From: Mariprofundus erugo
GTDB taxonomy: Bacteria > Pseudomonadota > Zetaproteobacteria > Mariprofundales > Mariprofundaceae
Direction of reading: 5' to 3'
DNA length: 64,000 bases
Assembly (NCBI RefSeq): GCF_005818865.1
Contig: NZ_VBRY01000011.1
Location: 1 to 64,000 of the forward strand
How positions within the stretch are numbered: position 1 is the stretch's first letter; each line of letters starts with the position of its first letter. Shown in pieces: positions 23,899 to 33,087 of this stretch. The translations under genes were made by a program, and so were the position numbers. Below the pieces are notes generated by a model. The model ran no database searches, was not told the origin of the DNA, and was given only the letters and a program-made list of their open reading frames with translations.

Positions 23899-24495
23899 GT
23901 GCACACCATACTGCTGATTTGGCTGGCCACTTTTATCTTTGCCCTGATGCACAGCCTGCTGGCCTCAGATCGTTGCAAGCAGTGGTGGTATTGGCATGGA
24001 TTTTCTCCGAGCCGGTACCGGTTGTTCTATACGCTGCAGTCGGTTTTGTTGACAATACTCTGGGCTGTTTACGTGCATACCCAGCCGGATATGCCGCTCT
24101 ATCATCTGCACGGGCCGCTCTTTATACTTTTTGTCATTCTGCAGCTTGCCGGAGTGGTGATTGCCGTTAAGGCATTTCGTCCTATCGATACGCTTGTCTT
24201 TCTCGGACTGAGAGAGGCAGCAACAGGTGTCGACACATTTGTGGTGACAGGTATTTACCGCTATCTTCGTCATCCGATGTATAGCGGCGCCATGCTGATA
24301 CTGCTGGCCAGCCCCTGGCAGAGCATGAACACGCTTAACCTGGCGCTGGCCGTCAGTCTCTATTTTATCATCGGCTCCCGTTTTGAAGAGAAACGAATGG
24401 TGCGAGCCTATCCCGAATATGCCCGTTACCGGCAGCAGGTACCGGCCTTTATACCTGCCATTCGTATGGGGCAGGCAAAGCCGGCGGATCGTTGA
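23899..24495 (+). CDS. Isoprenylcysteine methyltransferase/NnrU-like membrane protein
   Basis: 198 residues, five or so membrane helices. The C-terminal half has the ICMT/PEMT signature GIYRYLRHPMYSGAMLILLA and FEEKRMVRAYPEYARYRQQVP, which bind S-adenosylmethionine and the membrane substrate. Bacterial members methylate unknown lipids or thiols. Start GTG 23899. No close operon partner: the epsilon-like gene is 89 bp upstream and a dispersed element lies downstream. Confidence 0.8.
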   Translation: MHTILLIWLATFIFALMHSLLASDRCKQWWYWHGFSPSRYRLFYTLQSVLLTILWAVYVHTQPDMPLYHLHGPLFILFVILQLAGVVIAVKAFRPIDTLVFLGLREAATGVDTFVVTGIYRYLRHPMYSGAMLILLASPWQSMNTLNLALAVSLYFIIGSRFEEKRMVRAYPEYARYRQQVPAFIPAIRMGQAKPADR

Positions 24496-24549
24496 CAGTT
24501 GTTGGCACATGCAAAAGTACTTCGCGCGGTTTAAACTCTGTATCTGATG

Positions 24550-24715
24550 GCGACGGAGGGGCAGATCTTCACTACCTCCGTGCGGCCCATGGATGGGTCT
24601 TGCTGCGATGTAGTGAATCAAATCGAGCGCTTAAGTGTTTGATTTGTAAGCAAAGGCAAAGGAGCGCCTTTGCGAGCTGATGTTTGCCAAGAGGCAGTAA
24701 ATCAGCATCTCCATA
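24550..24715 (+). repeat. Dispersed element, copy D (diverged)
   Basis: Recognisable from CCCATGGATGG through AAATCGAGCGCTTAAGTGTTTGATTT to the right end AATCAGCATCTCCATA at 24715. The stem CAAAGGC (24651-24657)/GCCTTTG (24666-24672) replaces CAAAGAC/GTCTTTG of copies A and C: one A-T pair has become G-C on both sides. The right end abuts AAGGAG, the ribosome site of the PFOR gene. Confidence 0.65.
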
Positions 24716-24725
24716 AGGAGACGGT

Positions 24726-27700
24726 ATGGCGAAACAATGTGTGACCATCGATGGCAATGAGGCAGCGGCGCTGATCGCACACCGCACCAATGAAGTGATT
24801 GCCATCTACCCGATTACTCCCTCATCAGCGATGGGTGAGATGTCCGACAGCTGGTCGAATCAGGGGCGCACGAACCTCTGGGGAGCTATTCCTGCGGTCG
24901 TTGAGATGCAGAGTGAGGCAGGTGCGGCCGGCACTGTGCATGGCGCATTGCAAACCGGAGCTCTGACTACCACCTTCACCTCATCGCAGGGGCTGCTACT
25001 GATGATCCCCAATATGTACAAAATTGCCGGTGAACTGACCAGTACGGTTTTCCATGTCGCCGCCCGCTCCATCGCTGCGCAGGCGCTCTCCATTTTTGCA
25101 GATCACTCCGATGTGATGGCTGTGCGTCAGACCGGATTTGCTATGCTCAGTGCCAACTCGGTGCAGGAGGTGATGGATTTTGCCCTGATTGCCCAGTCGG
25201 CGACGCTGAAAGGGCGAATTCCGATCGTACATTTTTTTGACGGATTTCGCACTTCACACGAAATCAATGGGGTCAAAGTATTGGGTGATGAGGTCATCAA
25301 GGCGATGTTACCCGATGCACTGGTTCGGGCTCATCGCAGCCGGGCGCTCAGCCCGGACAGCCCCTGTGTCCGTGGCAGTAGCCAGAATCCCGATGTCTAT
25401 TTTCAGGGGCGGGAATCGGTGAATCCATGGTATGAAGCCATGCCGGCGATTGTACAGGATTGTTTCGACAGCTATGCCGGGCTGACCGGACGACAGTACC
25501 AGCTGTTCGAATACCATGGTGCCGCCGATGCTGATCGCATCATGATATTGATGGGCTCCGGTGCTGAAGCGGCGGTGGAAACGGTCGATCATCTGCTCCG
25601 TAGGGGAGAGAAGGTGGGCGTGTTGAAGGTGCGTCTGTTTCGCCCGTTTTCGGCCACGCACCTGATTGCCGCACTGCCCGTCACTGTTAAAAAGATTGCC
25701 GTGCTGGATCGATGCAAGGAGCCGGGCGCTGATGGTGAGCCGCTTTATAAGGATGTGGTCACGGCACTGGCGACCTATGTCGGCAGTGGTGGCGATCGAT
25801 TTTTCGCCATGCCGCGCATCATCGGGGGGCGCTATGGCCTCTCATCCAAAGAATTTACGCCCGGCATGATCCGGGCCGTGTTTGATGAACTTGGCAAACA
25901 GGCGCCGAAAAACCATTTCACCATCGGTATTTATGATGATGTGACTCATAGCAGTCTTGACTGGCAGGAGATGGCGGTTGATGCAGGCCTGAATGTGACG
26001 CGCTGCATGTTTTACGGTCTCGGCTCGGACGGAACGGTCTCGGCCAACAAGAATTCGATCAGGATCATCGGTGAAGGTACCGATCTGTTTGCCCAGGGCT
26101 ATTTCGTCTACGACTCGAAAAAGGCGGGGGCGGTGACAATCTCGCATCTGCGCTTTGGCCCCGAGCTGATTCGCTCCACCTATCTGATCGGTCATGATGA
26201 GGCTCACTTTATCGCCTGCCATCAGCCACTGTTTCTTGAGCGTTATGATATGCTGGCCTATGCGGCAAAGGGGGCAGTTTTTCTGCTTAACAGTCCGCAC
26301 AGTGCCGATCGGATCTGGCACCAGTTGAGTAAAACCATGCAGCAGCAGATCATTGATAAAGCGTTGCAATTTTATGTCATCGATGCCTACAAAGTGGCAG
26401 CCGACTCAGGCATGGGGCGACGCATCAATACCGTCATGCAAACCTGCTTTTTTGCCATATCCGGGGTACTGCCAAAAGAGCAGGCGATTGCCAGCATCAA
26501 GGCGGCGGTTGAGAAAACCTACGGGCGCAAGGGTGGCAAGATGGTCGAGCGTAATTTTGCCGCCATCGATGCAGCACTGGCTCATCTCTTCCGGGTCACG
26601 GTGCCGGAGCAGGTTAGCAGCAATACGGAAATGAAAGCGGCCGTTACTGCAGATGCCCCGGATTTCGTCAGACATGTGACCGGTGAAATGATGGCCGGGC
26701 GTGGCAATGCGATACCGGTCAGCCTGATGCCGGCCGATGGCACCTGGCCATCGGGTACGGCAGCATTTGAGAAGCGCAACCTGGCCCTTGAAATTCCGGT
26801 CTGGGATCAGGAGCTCTGCATTCATTGTGGTAAATGCCCGTTTGTTTGCCCGCATGCAGCCATTCGTTCCAAGGTGTTTCCGGCCGATGCGGCAGCTGAT
26901 GCCCCGCCGGGCTTTAAGCATGTGCCGGTGATCGGACGTGAGTTTGAGGCGGGTATGCATATTACTTATCAGGTGGCGCCGGAGGACTGTACCGGTTGCG
27001 GCCTCTGTGTGGAGATCTGCCCGGTCAGGGACAAGAGCCATGCCAGCCGCAAGGCATTGAATATGGCACCGCAGCCGCCACTTCGGGAGCAGGAGCGTCA
27101 TAACTGGGCGTTTTTCCGCAGCCTGGCCGATTATGACCGTGAACAGATCCGTTGGGGTGGCCTGAAGGGGGCGATGCTGGCGCAGCCGTTGTTTGAGTTT
27201 TCAGGTGCCTGTGTCGGGTGTGGTGAAACACCCTATATCAAGCTGGCGACCCAGCTTTTCGGTGATCGCATGGTCATTGCCAATGCAACCGGTTGCTCCT
27301 CCATTTATGGCGGTAATCTGCCAACGACGCCTTACACCACCAACGCCGAGGGCAGGGGGCCGGCGTGGTCAAACTCACTGTTTGAGGATAATGCGGAATT
27401 CGGCCTTGGCTTCCGTCTGGCCATTGATGCCCATCGTGACTATGCGTTGCAACTGCTGCAGACACCCGGGCTGTATATCGATCCGGCACTGATAGCTGCG
27501 ATCAGGGATGCAGATCAGTCGGACGAGCCGGGTATCCATGAGCAGCGCCAGCGCATTGCGCAGCTGAAAACCCATCTGGCCGGCTGTGATGGAGAGCTGG
27601 CACGCAATCTTGAGTCTGTGGCCGATGATCTGGTGAAAAAGAGCGTCTGGATTATCGGTGGTGATGGCTGGGCCTACGATATCGGTTTCGGCGGGCTGGA

Positions 27701-28310
27701 TCATGTCATGGCCAGTGGCCGCAACGTCAATATTCTGGTGCTTGATACCGAGGTCTACTCCAACACCGGCGGGCAGATGTCCAAGTCGACCCCGATGGCT
27801 GCGGTAGCGAAATTTGCGGCCGGCGGCAAATCAGTGCCGAAGAAGGATCTGTCGATGATTGCCATGGCCTATAAACATGTCTACGTCGGCCATGTCGCTT
27901 TCGGGGCCAAAGATCTGCAAACGCTGAAAACCTTTATCGAGGCGGAGAGCTATGATGGACCTTCACTGATTATCGCCTATAGCCCCTGCATCGCCCATGG
28001 TGTTGATCTCTCGCATAACATCCGGCAGCAGGAGCTGGCGGTGGAGAGTGGTCATATCAACCTGCTGCGCTTTGATCCGAGGCGGGCAGCGGCCGGCAAG
28101 AATCCATTGCAGCTCGACTCGAAAAAACCTTCCATTCCCTACAAGACCTTTGCCCAAAGCGAAGCCCGTTTTTCAATGCTCTGGCGCACCCACCCGGATG
28201 CCGCCGAACGCTTGCTGCAACGGGCGCAGCAGGGGGTATTGGAGCGCTTCCATCATTACGAGCAGCTTGCCTCGCTATCCTATGAAAAAGAGGAGGGAAA
28301 TGATGATTGA
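24726..28310 (+). CDS. nifJ: Pyruvate:ferredoxin/flavodoxin oxidoreductase
   Basis: 1194 residues, full length for the single-chain enzyme. Domain order: pyrimidine-binding half of the TPP site (start AKQCVTIDGNEAAALIAHRT), transketolase C-terminal-like domain, gamma domain, a two-cluster ferredoxin domain (CIHCGKCPFVCP and CTGCGLCVEICP), then the TPP-binding domain with GACVGCGETPYIKL and GGDGWAYDIGFGGLDHV. Cytoplasmic. It converts pyruvate and CoA to acetyl-CoA, CO2 and reduced ferredoxin/flavodoxin, or the reverse. The SD AAGGAG adjoins the dispersed element. It overlaps the downstream gene by 8 bp. Confidence 0.96.
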   Translation: MAKQCVTIDGNEAAALIAHRTNEVIAIYPITPSSAMGEMSDSWSNQGRTNLWGAIPAVVEMQSEAGAAGTVHGALQTGALTTTFTSSQGLLLMIPNMYKIAGELTSTVFHVAARSIAAQALSIFADHSDVMAVRQTGFAMLSANSVQEVMDFALIAQSATLKGRIPIVHFFDGFRTSHEINGVKVLGDEVIKAMLPDALVRAHRSRALSPDSPCVRGSSQNPDVYFQGRESVNPWYEAMPAIVQDCFDSYAGLTGRQYQLFEYHGAADADRIMILMGSGAEAAVETVDHLLRRGEKVGVLKVRLFRPFSATHLIAALPVTVKKIAVLDRCKEPGADGEPLYKDVVTALATYVGSGGDRFFAMPRIIGGRYGLSSKEFTPGMIRAVFDELGKQAPKNHFTIGIYDDVTHSSLDWQEMAVDAGLNVTRCMFYGLGSDGTVSANKNSIRIIGEGTDLFAQGYFVYDSKKAGAVTISHLRFGPELIRSTYLIGHDEAHFIACHQPLFLERYDMLAYAAKGAVFLLNSPHSADRIWHQLSKTMQQQIIDKALQFYVIDAYKVAADSGMGRRINTVMQTCFFAISGVLPKEQAIASIKAAVEKTYGRKGGKMVERNFAAIDAALAHLFRVTVPEQVSSNTEMKAAVTADAPDFVRHVTGEMMAGRGNAIPVSLMPADGTWPSGTAAFEKRNLALEIPVWDQELCIHCGKCPFVCPHAAIRSKVFPADAAADAPPGFKHVPVIGREFEAGMHITYQVAPEDCTGCGLCVEICPVRDKSHASRKALNMAPQPPLREQERHNWAFFRSLADYDREQIRWGGLKGAMLAQPLFEFSGACVGCGETPYIKLATQLFGDRMVIANATGCSSIYGGNLPTTPYTTNAEGRGPAWSNSLFEDNAEFGLGFRLAIDAHRDYALQLLQTPGLYIDPALIAAIRDADQSDEPGIHEQRQRIAQLKTHLAGCDGELARNLESVADDLVKKSVWIIGGDGWAYDIGFGGLDHVMASGRNVNILVLDTEVYSNTGGQMSKSTPMAAVAKFAAGGKSVPKKDLSMIAMAYKHVYVGHVAFGAKDLQTLKTFIEAESYDGPSLIIAYSPCIAHGVDLSHNIRQQELAVESGHINLLRFDPRRAAAGKNPLQLDSKKPSIPYKTFAQSEARFSMLWRTHPDAAERLLQRAQQGVLERFHHYEQLASLSYEKEEGNDD

Positions 28311-29316
28311 CCTCTCTACCGAATACCTGGGGATGGTGCTGAAAAATCCGCTGGTTCCATCGGCCTCCCCGCTGGCCCGTCAACCCGATATGGCCCGGCG
28401 GCTGGAAGATGCCGGTGCCGCCGCCATTGTTATGAACTCATTGTTTGAGGAGGAGGTGATTGAGGATGAGGAGCGTCTCGATCATCTGATGCATCATCAG
28501 GGGATCGGTCACTTTGAAGCCTCCAGCTACCTGCCGGTGAATGATGGCTACCGTACCCATCTGGAAACGTATCTTGAGCAGCTGGCCGGATTGAAACGAT
28601 CACTTGAGATTCCGGTGATTGCCAGCCTGAACGGCACCACACCCGGTGGCTGGACGACGCATGCCTGTGAGCTTGAACAGGCCGGAGCCGATGCACTGGA
28701 GTTGAATATCTACTTCATGCCATCCGATCTGACCTGCTCATCCGAACAGATCGAGAGCCGCTATATCGATATTCTTACAGCGGTAAAAAAGCAGGTTGCC
28801 ATTCCTGTGATGATGAAGCTTTCGCCTCAGTTCACCTCCATCGGCCAGCTGGTGAAACGGCTGGAGATAGCCGGGGTCGATGGTGTTTCACTGTTTAACC
28901 GTTATTACCTGCCCGATATGGATCTGCAGACACTGGCGGTTACCCCGAGTCTGAAACTCTCGACCTCTGTCGAATCGCGCCTGTCGATGCGGTGGATCGC
29001 CATGCTTTACGGGCGGGTGAAGATCACGCTGGCCGCCACCAGTGGTATCCACACGCATGATGACGCCATCAAACTGCTGCTTGCCGGTGCCGATGTGACC
29101 CATATGTGTGCGGCACTGCTGCATCACGGTCCTGAATATCTGGGTGAAGTGCTAAATGGAATGATGCAATGGATGGAGGAGAAGGAATACGCATCGGTGG
29201 CTCAGCTCAAGGGCAGCGTCAGCCATGCCAGAGCGATTGATCCGGCCGCATTTGAGCGCGCCAACTACATTAAAACCCTCGACAGTTTTCATTCACCGGA
29301 TGGTGTTTGGCGCTGA
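28303..29316 (+). CDS. Dihydroorotate dehydrogenase-like flavoprotein
   Basis: About 337 residues, TIM-barrel FMN enzyme of the DHOD-like family: start IDLSTEYLGMVLKNPLVPSA, IPVIASLNGTTPGGW, MKLSPQ and the phosphate-binding ATSGIHTHDDAIKLLLAGAD. It lacks the pyrimidine-pathway context and is translationally coupled to nifJ, a pairing seen in several phyla. It may act in an electron-transfer or reductive step linked to PFOR; the substrate is unknown. ATG 28303 is preferred over the adjacent 28300 for distance from AGGAGGG. Confidence 0.85.
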   Translation: MIDLSTEYLGMVLKNPLVPSASPLARQPDMARRLEDAGAAAIVMNSLFEEEVIEDEERLDHLMHHQGIGHFEASSYLPVNDGYRTHLETYLEQLAGLKRSLEIPVIASLNGTTPGGWTTHACELEQAGADALELNIYFMPSDLTCSSEQIESRYIDILTAVKKQVAIPVMMKLSPQFTSIGQLVKRLEIAGVDGVSLFNRYYLPDMDLQTLAVTPSLKLSTSVESRLSMRWIAMLYGRVKITLAATSGIHTHDDAIKLLLAGADVTHMCAALLHHGPEYLGEVLNGMMQWMEEKEYASVAQLKGSVSHARAIDPAAFERANYIKTLDSFHSPDGVWR

Positions 29317-29483
29317 TGATAAAGGGTAAATTGATCCGCTTACCATATGACTGGCGGGCAATATCATGCACGCGCGCAAATACAGTGGCTGGAAGTATTA
29401 TCGGAGCCTGGTTGTACGTTTGATTCCTGTTTTTGGCATCATCGTCTAAGCTAAGGCGATTCATTCAGGGAGAGGGGCATTTC

Positions 29484-31610
29484 ATGGATCAACATGAGCA
29501 GGTATTTCTGCGCGAGCTGGAAAAGAAGCTGTGGACTGCGGCCAACAAGCTGCTGCCATCGCTCGATGCCTCGCAATACAAGCATGTGGTGCTGGGGCTG
29601 GTGTTCCTCAAATATGTATCCGATGCCTTCGATCTGCGCCGCGACGAGATCAATGCCCAGTTGCGCGATGCCGATAGTGATTACTTCCTCGATGCAGCCG
29701 ATTTCGATACCCCCGACGACTACGATGCAGAGATTGCCGAAGAGCTGGAGCAGCGCGACTACTATGCCGAGGCCAATGTTTTCTGGGTGCCGACAGCGGC
29801 GCGCTGGAAGTTCCTGCAGGATAAAAACAAGGTGGTCATCACCGGCGAGCTGGAAGTTCGTGATGGCAACAGCACCAAAAAGATTCGCTCCATCGGCCAG
29901 CTGATCGACCATGCGCTGGAAGCGATCGAACACGACAACCCCAAGCTCAAAGGCGTGCTCAATAAAAACTACACCCGCCTGCAGATCGACCAGTCCAAGC
30001 TTGGCGAACTCATTGATCTGATCAGTACCGTTCCCTTCACCCATGCCTCGCTCGATGCCAAGGATATCCTCGGCCATGTCTACGAGTATTTCCTCGGCCA
30101 GTTCGCGCTCGCCGAAGGCAAGAAGGGCGGCCAGTTCTACACCCCCAAATCGATAGTCTCGCTGATCGTGCAGATGCTGGAGCCGTTCAAGGGCCGCGTG
30201 TACGACCCGGCCATGGGCTCCGGCGGCTTCTTCGTGCAGTCCGAGCATTTTATCCGCGAGCATCAGGGTCGCATTGGTGACGTCTCCATCTACGGGCAGG
30301 AGATGAATCACACCACCTGGCAGCTGGCGGCGATGAACATGGTGATTCGCGGCATCGACTTCAATTTCGGCAAGGAGCCCGCCAACACATATACGAACGA
30401 TCAGCATCCCGATCTGCGCGCCGACTATGTGATGGCCAATCCACCATTCAATATGAAGGAGTGGGACACCGGCGTGAGTGAACACGATCCGCGCTGGGTC
30501 TACGGCAAGCCGCCGAGCGGCAATGCCAACTTCGCCTGGATGCAGCACATGCTCTATCACCTCGCCCCGAACGGCTCCATGGGCCTGCTGCTCGCCAATG
30601 GCTCAATGAGTTCGAACACCTCTGGGGAAGGCGATATTCGCAAAGCCCTGATTGAGCATGATCTGGTGGAGTGCATGGTGGCACTCCCCGGTCAGCTCTT
30701 CACCAACACCCAGATTCCTGCCTGTATCTGGTTCCTGACGAAGAACAAAAAGGCGCGCACCTCCGCCAGTGGCCGGAACTTACGCGACCGCTCCGGTGAA
30801 GTACTCTTCATCGATGCCCGCAACCTCGGCTACATGAAAGATCGCGTGCTGCGCGATTTCACGCAGGAAGACCTGGACAAAGTCACCGACACATTCCACA
30901 ACTGGCAATCCTTTTTCCCTCTCCCCATGGGAGAGGGTCGGGGTGAGGGTGAGAACCCGCAAAAGAAACTTCCTGAATATCTGCTTAACAACGCCAGAGA
31001 TTTGAGAAGAAACCAGACCAGCGCCGAAGCGCTGCTCTGGAGCCTGTTACGCAATCGTCAAATCGAAAATTGCAAGTTCCGGCGGCAACATCCAGTAGAT
31101 CCATACATTCTGGATTTCTTTTGTAATGAGGAACAGTTGGCCATTGAGCTTGACGGCGGGCAGCACAATACCGAAGCAGCCATGGCGAAGGACAATCAGC
31201 GAACAGATTTTCTGGAATCGAAAGGCATCAAAGTGCTGCGGTTCTGGAACAATGATGTTCTACAGAATACCGAGTCTGTTTTGCAGCAGATTTATGATGC
31301 CCTCACCCCAGCCCTCTCCCAGAGGGCGAGGGGGCTCAAAAGTCCTCTCCCTCTGGGAGAGGATTCAGGTGAGGGTTATCAGGACATTCCCGGCTTCTGT
31401 AAATCCGCCAAACTCGATGAGATCAAAAAGCACGACTATGTGCTCACGCCCGGACGCTACGTCGGTGCTGCCGATGCCGAAGAGGACTCAGAACCCTTCG
31501 GCGAAAAGATGCAGCGCCTTACTGCCGCCTTAAGCGAACAGTTCGCCGAAAGCGACCGACTGGAAGCTGAGATCAAAAAGAATCTGGCAGGGCTCGGGTA
31601 TGGGATATAA
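29484..31610 (+). CDS. hsdM: Type I restriction-modification methyltransferase HsdM with inserted DUF559 domain
   Basis: 708 residues, about 155 longer than usual. The N-terminal HsdM_N helix bundle is followed by the N6-adenine methyltransferase domain with motif I DPAMGSGGFF and motif IV NPPF. An in-frame insert (30912-31377) splits the C-terminal part between TFHNWQS and YQDIPGFCKSA, sequences that are normally near neighbours. The insert encodes a complete DUF559 nuclease-like domain flanked by translated palindromic repeats. The normal ending (HDYVLTPGRYVGA) resumes afterwards. ATG 29484 matches the family start. The gene overlaps hsdS by 11 bp. No frameshift or stop interrupts it. Confidence 0.93.
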   Translation: MDQHEQVFLRELEKKLWTAANKLLPSLDASQYKHVVLGLVFLKYVSDAFDLRRDEINAQLRDADSDYFLDAADFDTPDDYDAEIAEELEQRDYYAEANVFWVPTAARWKFLQDKNKVVITGELEVRDGNSTKKIRSIGQLIDHALEAIEHDNPKLKGVLNKNYTRLQIDQSKLGELIDLISTVPFTHASLDAKDILGHVYEYFLGQFALAEGKKGGQFYTPKSIVSLIVQMLEPFKGRVYDPAMGSGGFFVQSEHFIREHQGRIGDVSIYGQEMNHTTWQLAAMNMVIRGIDFNFGKEPANTYTNDQHPDLRADYVMANPPFNMKEWDTGVSEHDPRWVYGKPPSGNANFAWMQHMLYHLAPNGSMGLLLANGSMSSNTSGEGDIRKALIEHDLVECMVALPGQLFTNTQIPACIWFLTKNKKARTSASGRNLRDRSGEVLFIDARNLGYMKDRVLRDFTQEDLDKVTDTFHNWQSFFPLPMGEGRGEGENPQKKLPEYLLNNARDLRRNQTSAEALLWSLLRNRQIENCKFRRQHPVDPYILDFFCNEEQLAIELDGGQHNTEAAMAKDNQRTDFLESKGIKVLRFWNNDVLQNTESVLQQIYDALTPALSQRARGLKSPLPLGEDSGEGYQDIPGFCKSAKLDEIKKHDYVLTPGRYVGAADAEEDSEPFGEKMQRLTAALSEQFAESDRLEAEIKKNLAGLGYGI
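30912..31377 (+). mobile_element. DUF559 nuclease domain flanked by palindromic repeats, inserted in hsdM
   Basis: Left repeat 30918-30953: hairpin CCCTCTCCCCATGGGAGAGGG then GGTGAGGG. Right repeat 31300-31375: CCCTCACCCC, hairpin CCTCTCCC...GGGCGAGG, hairpin TCCTCTCCC...GGGAGAGGA, then GGTGAGGG. Between them about 113 residues match DUF559/VSR-fold endonucleases: SAEALLWSLLRNRQI, KFRRQHPVDPYILDFFC, LAIELDGGQH and KVLRFWNNDVL. The Asp of DFF and the Glu-Asp of ELDGGQH are the expected PD-(D/E)XK residues and are intact. The insert length is a multiple of three and the host frame stays open. Confidence 0.85.
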
Positions 31611-33087
31611 GTACCAACTGCCTAATGGGTGGATAGTTGCTACCGCACAAGATTATTGCACCAAAGTTGCAGATGGGACGCATGACTCACCTAAACGAAT
31701 AGAAGATGGAAAACCTCTTGTGACATCCAAGCACATAGTTGGAGGACGACTAGACCTATCAAATGCATACCATATCTCCATTGAAGACTTCGATGAGGTA
31801 AATCGAAGAAGCAAGGTGGATCGATATGATGTGTTGTTATCCATGATCGGAACCGTAGGACAACCTTGTCTTATAGAAGATGAACCTGATTTTGCGATCA
31901 AAAATGTTGGTCTACTAAAAAACAATAATCCGTATAAAGCAAAGTGGTTGTACTTTTACCTTTCCTCTCCTCAAGCACAGGTTCAAATCAAGGAAAGATT
32001 AAGAGGGACAACTCAGCAATATCTCTCTTTGGGCGAGATTAGAAAATTCCCTGTCCCGTACCCTGAGAATGAGGACGAGCTTAAACAGCTTGTGGATTGT
32101 CTTTCATCCTTGCACGACAAAATCGAACTCAACCGGCAGATCAACCGGACGCTGGAAGAGATGGCGCAGGCGATATTCAAATCGTGGTTTGTCGATTTCG
32201 ATCCGGTGAAGGCCAAAATGATTATTCGGGAGAAGGGAGGCAGTGAGAAGGCGCAAGCCTTTGCTGCTCAGGCATTCATTGCGGGAAATGTAACACTCGA
32301 AGCGTTGGAGAGCATGGAAGCTGGATATTCGGGCTGGGAAGAAATGCTTCATCCTCTTGTGGTCAAAAACTTTGAACCCATGGGGCTGGATCAATGGGAA
32401 CCTGAGCAACTCGCCGCCACCGCCGCACTCTTCCCCTCAACCCTCACCGGTTCCCCCCTCGGCCCCATTCCGGAGGGCTGGGAAATAAAGTCTATCGCTT
32501 CATGGGGTAAGGTGGTCTGCGGAAAAACTCCATCTAAGAAACACGAAGAATATTACGGTGGAAATATTCCATTTATAAAAATACCGGATATGCATGGGAA
32601 TATGTTTGTTACTAAATCAACAGATTCCCTCACTAAGGCAGGTGGGCAGACTCAATTCAATAAGAGATTACCCAAAGGGGCTGTTTGCGTAAGTTGTATT
32701 GCAACGGTTGGCCAAGTTGTGATTACGCATGAAGAAAGTTTTACCAATCAACAGATCAACAGCATTGTACCAGAGCACTCTTCTGCTACACCGTATCTGT
32801 ATTTTCTGATGCTTGAAAAGCGGGATTTTCTGCATGACTTGGCTAGCGGTGGCAGCGCAACACTTAATCTCAACACAGGAAACTTTTCTAAGATCGAAAT
32901 CATATCTCCTGACGAAGCGTTACTAGAGGCATACTCAGAATGTGTGAGTCCGTTTATAGACAAGATTCTTGGAAACCTTAAAGAGAATGAGTGCCTATCC
33001 GAAATGCGAGACGGATTGCTCCCTAAACTCCTTTCCGGGGAAATATCTGTCGACGCTGCCGAAGCAGAGCTTGAGGAGGCCGCATGA
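31600..33087 (+). CDS. hsdS: Type I restriction specificity subunit HsdS
   Basis: 495 residues with two target-recognition domains. TRD1 (about residues 1-165) and TRD2 (about 285-450) are separated by the conserved helical spacer LNRQINRTLEEMAQAIFKSWF, and the C-terminal repeat SEMRDGLLPKLLSGEI completes the dimer-like fold. It decides which bipartite DNA sequence the HsdM2S and HsdR2M2S complexes recognise. Both TRDs are visibly more AT-rich than the spacer, as expected for domains exchanged between strains. It starts inside the hsdM end and its stop overlaps the next ATG. Confidence 0.93.
   Translation: MGYKYQLPNGWIVATAQDYCTKVADGTHDSPKRIEDGKPLVTSKHIVGGRLDLSNAYHISIEDFDEVNRRSKVDRYDVLLSMIGTVGQPCLIEDEPDFAIKNVGLLKNNNPYKAKWLYFYLSSPQAQVQIKERLRGTTQQYLSLGEIRKFPVPYPENEDELKQLVDCLSSLHDKIELNRQINRTLEEMAQAIFKSWFVDFDPVKAKMIIREKGGSEKAQAFAAQAFIAGNVTLEALESMEAGYSGWEEMLHPLVVKNFEPMGLDQWEPEQLAATAALFPSTLTGSPLGPIPEGWEIKSIASWGKVVCGKTPSKKHEEYYGGNIPFIKIPDMHGNMFVTKSTDSLTKAGGQTQFNKRLPKGAVCVSCIATVGQVVITHEESFTNQQINSIVPEHSSATPYLYFLMLEKRDFLHDLASGGSATLNLNTGNFSKIEIISPDEALLEAYSECVSPFIDKILGNLKENECLSEMRDGLLPKLLSGEISVDAAEAELEEAA

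Noticed and set aside
29451-30560. 369-codon antisense frame opposite hsdM
   Set aside because: Shadow frame caused by codon bias of hsdM; composition (many Val, Ile, Gly, His) and position give no support for a gene.
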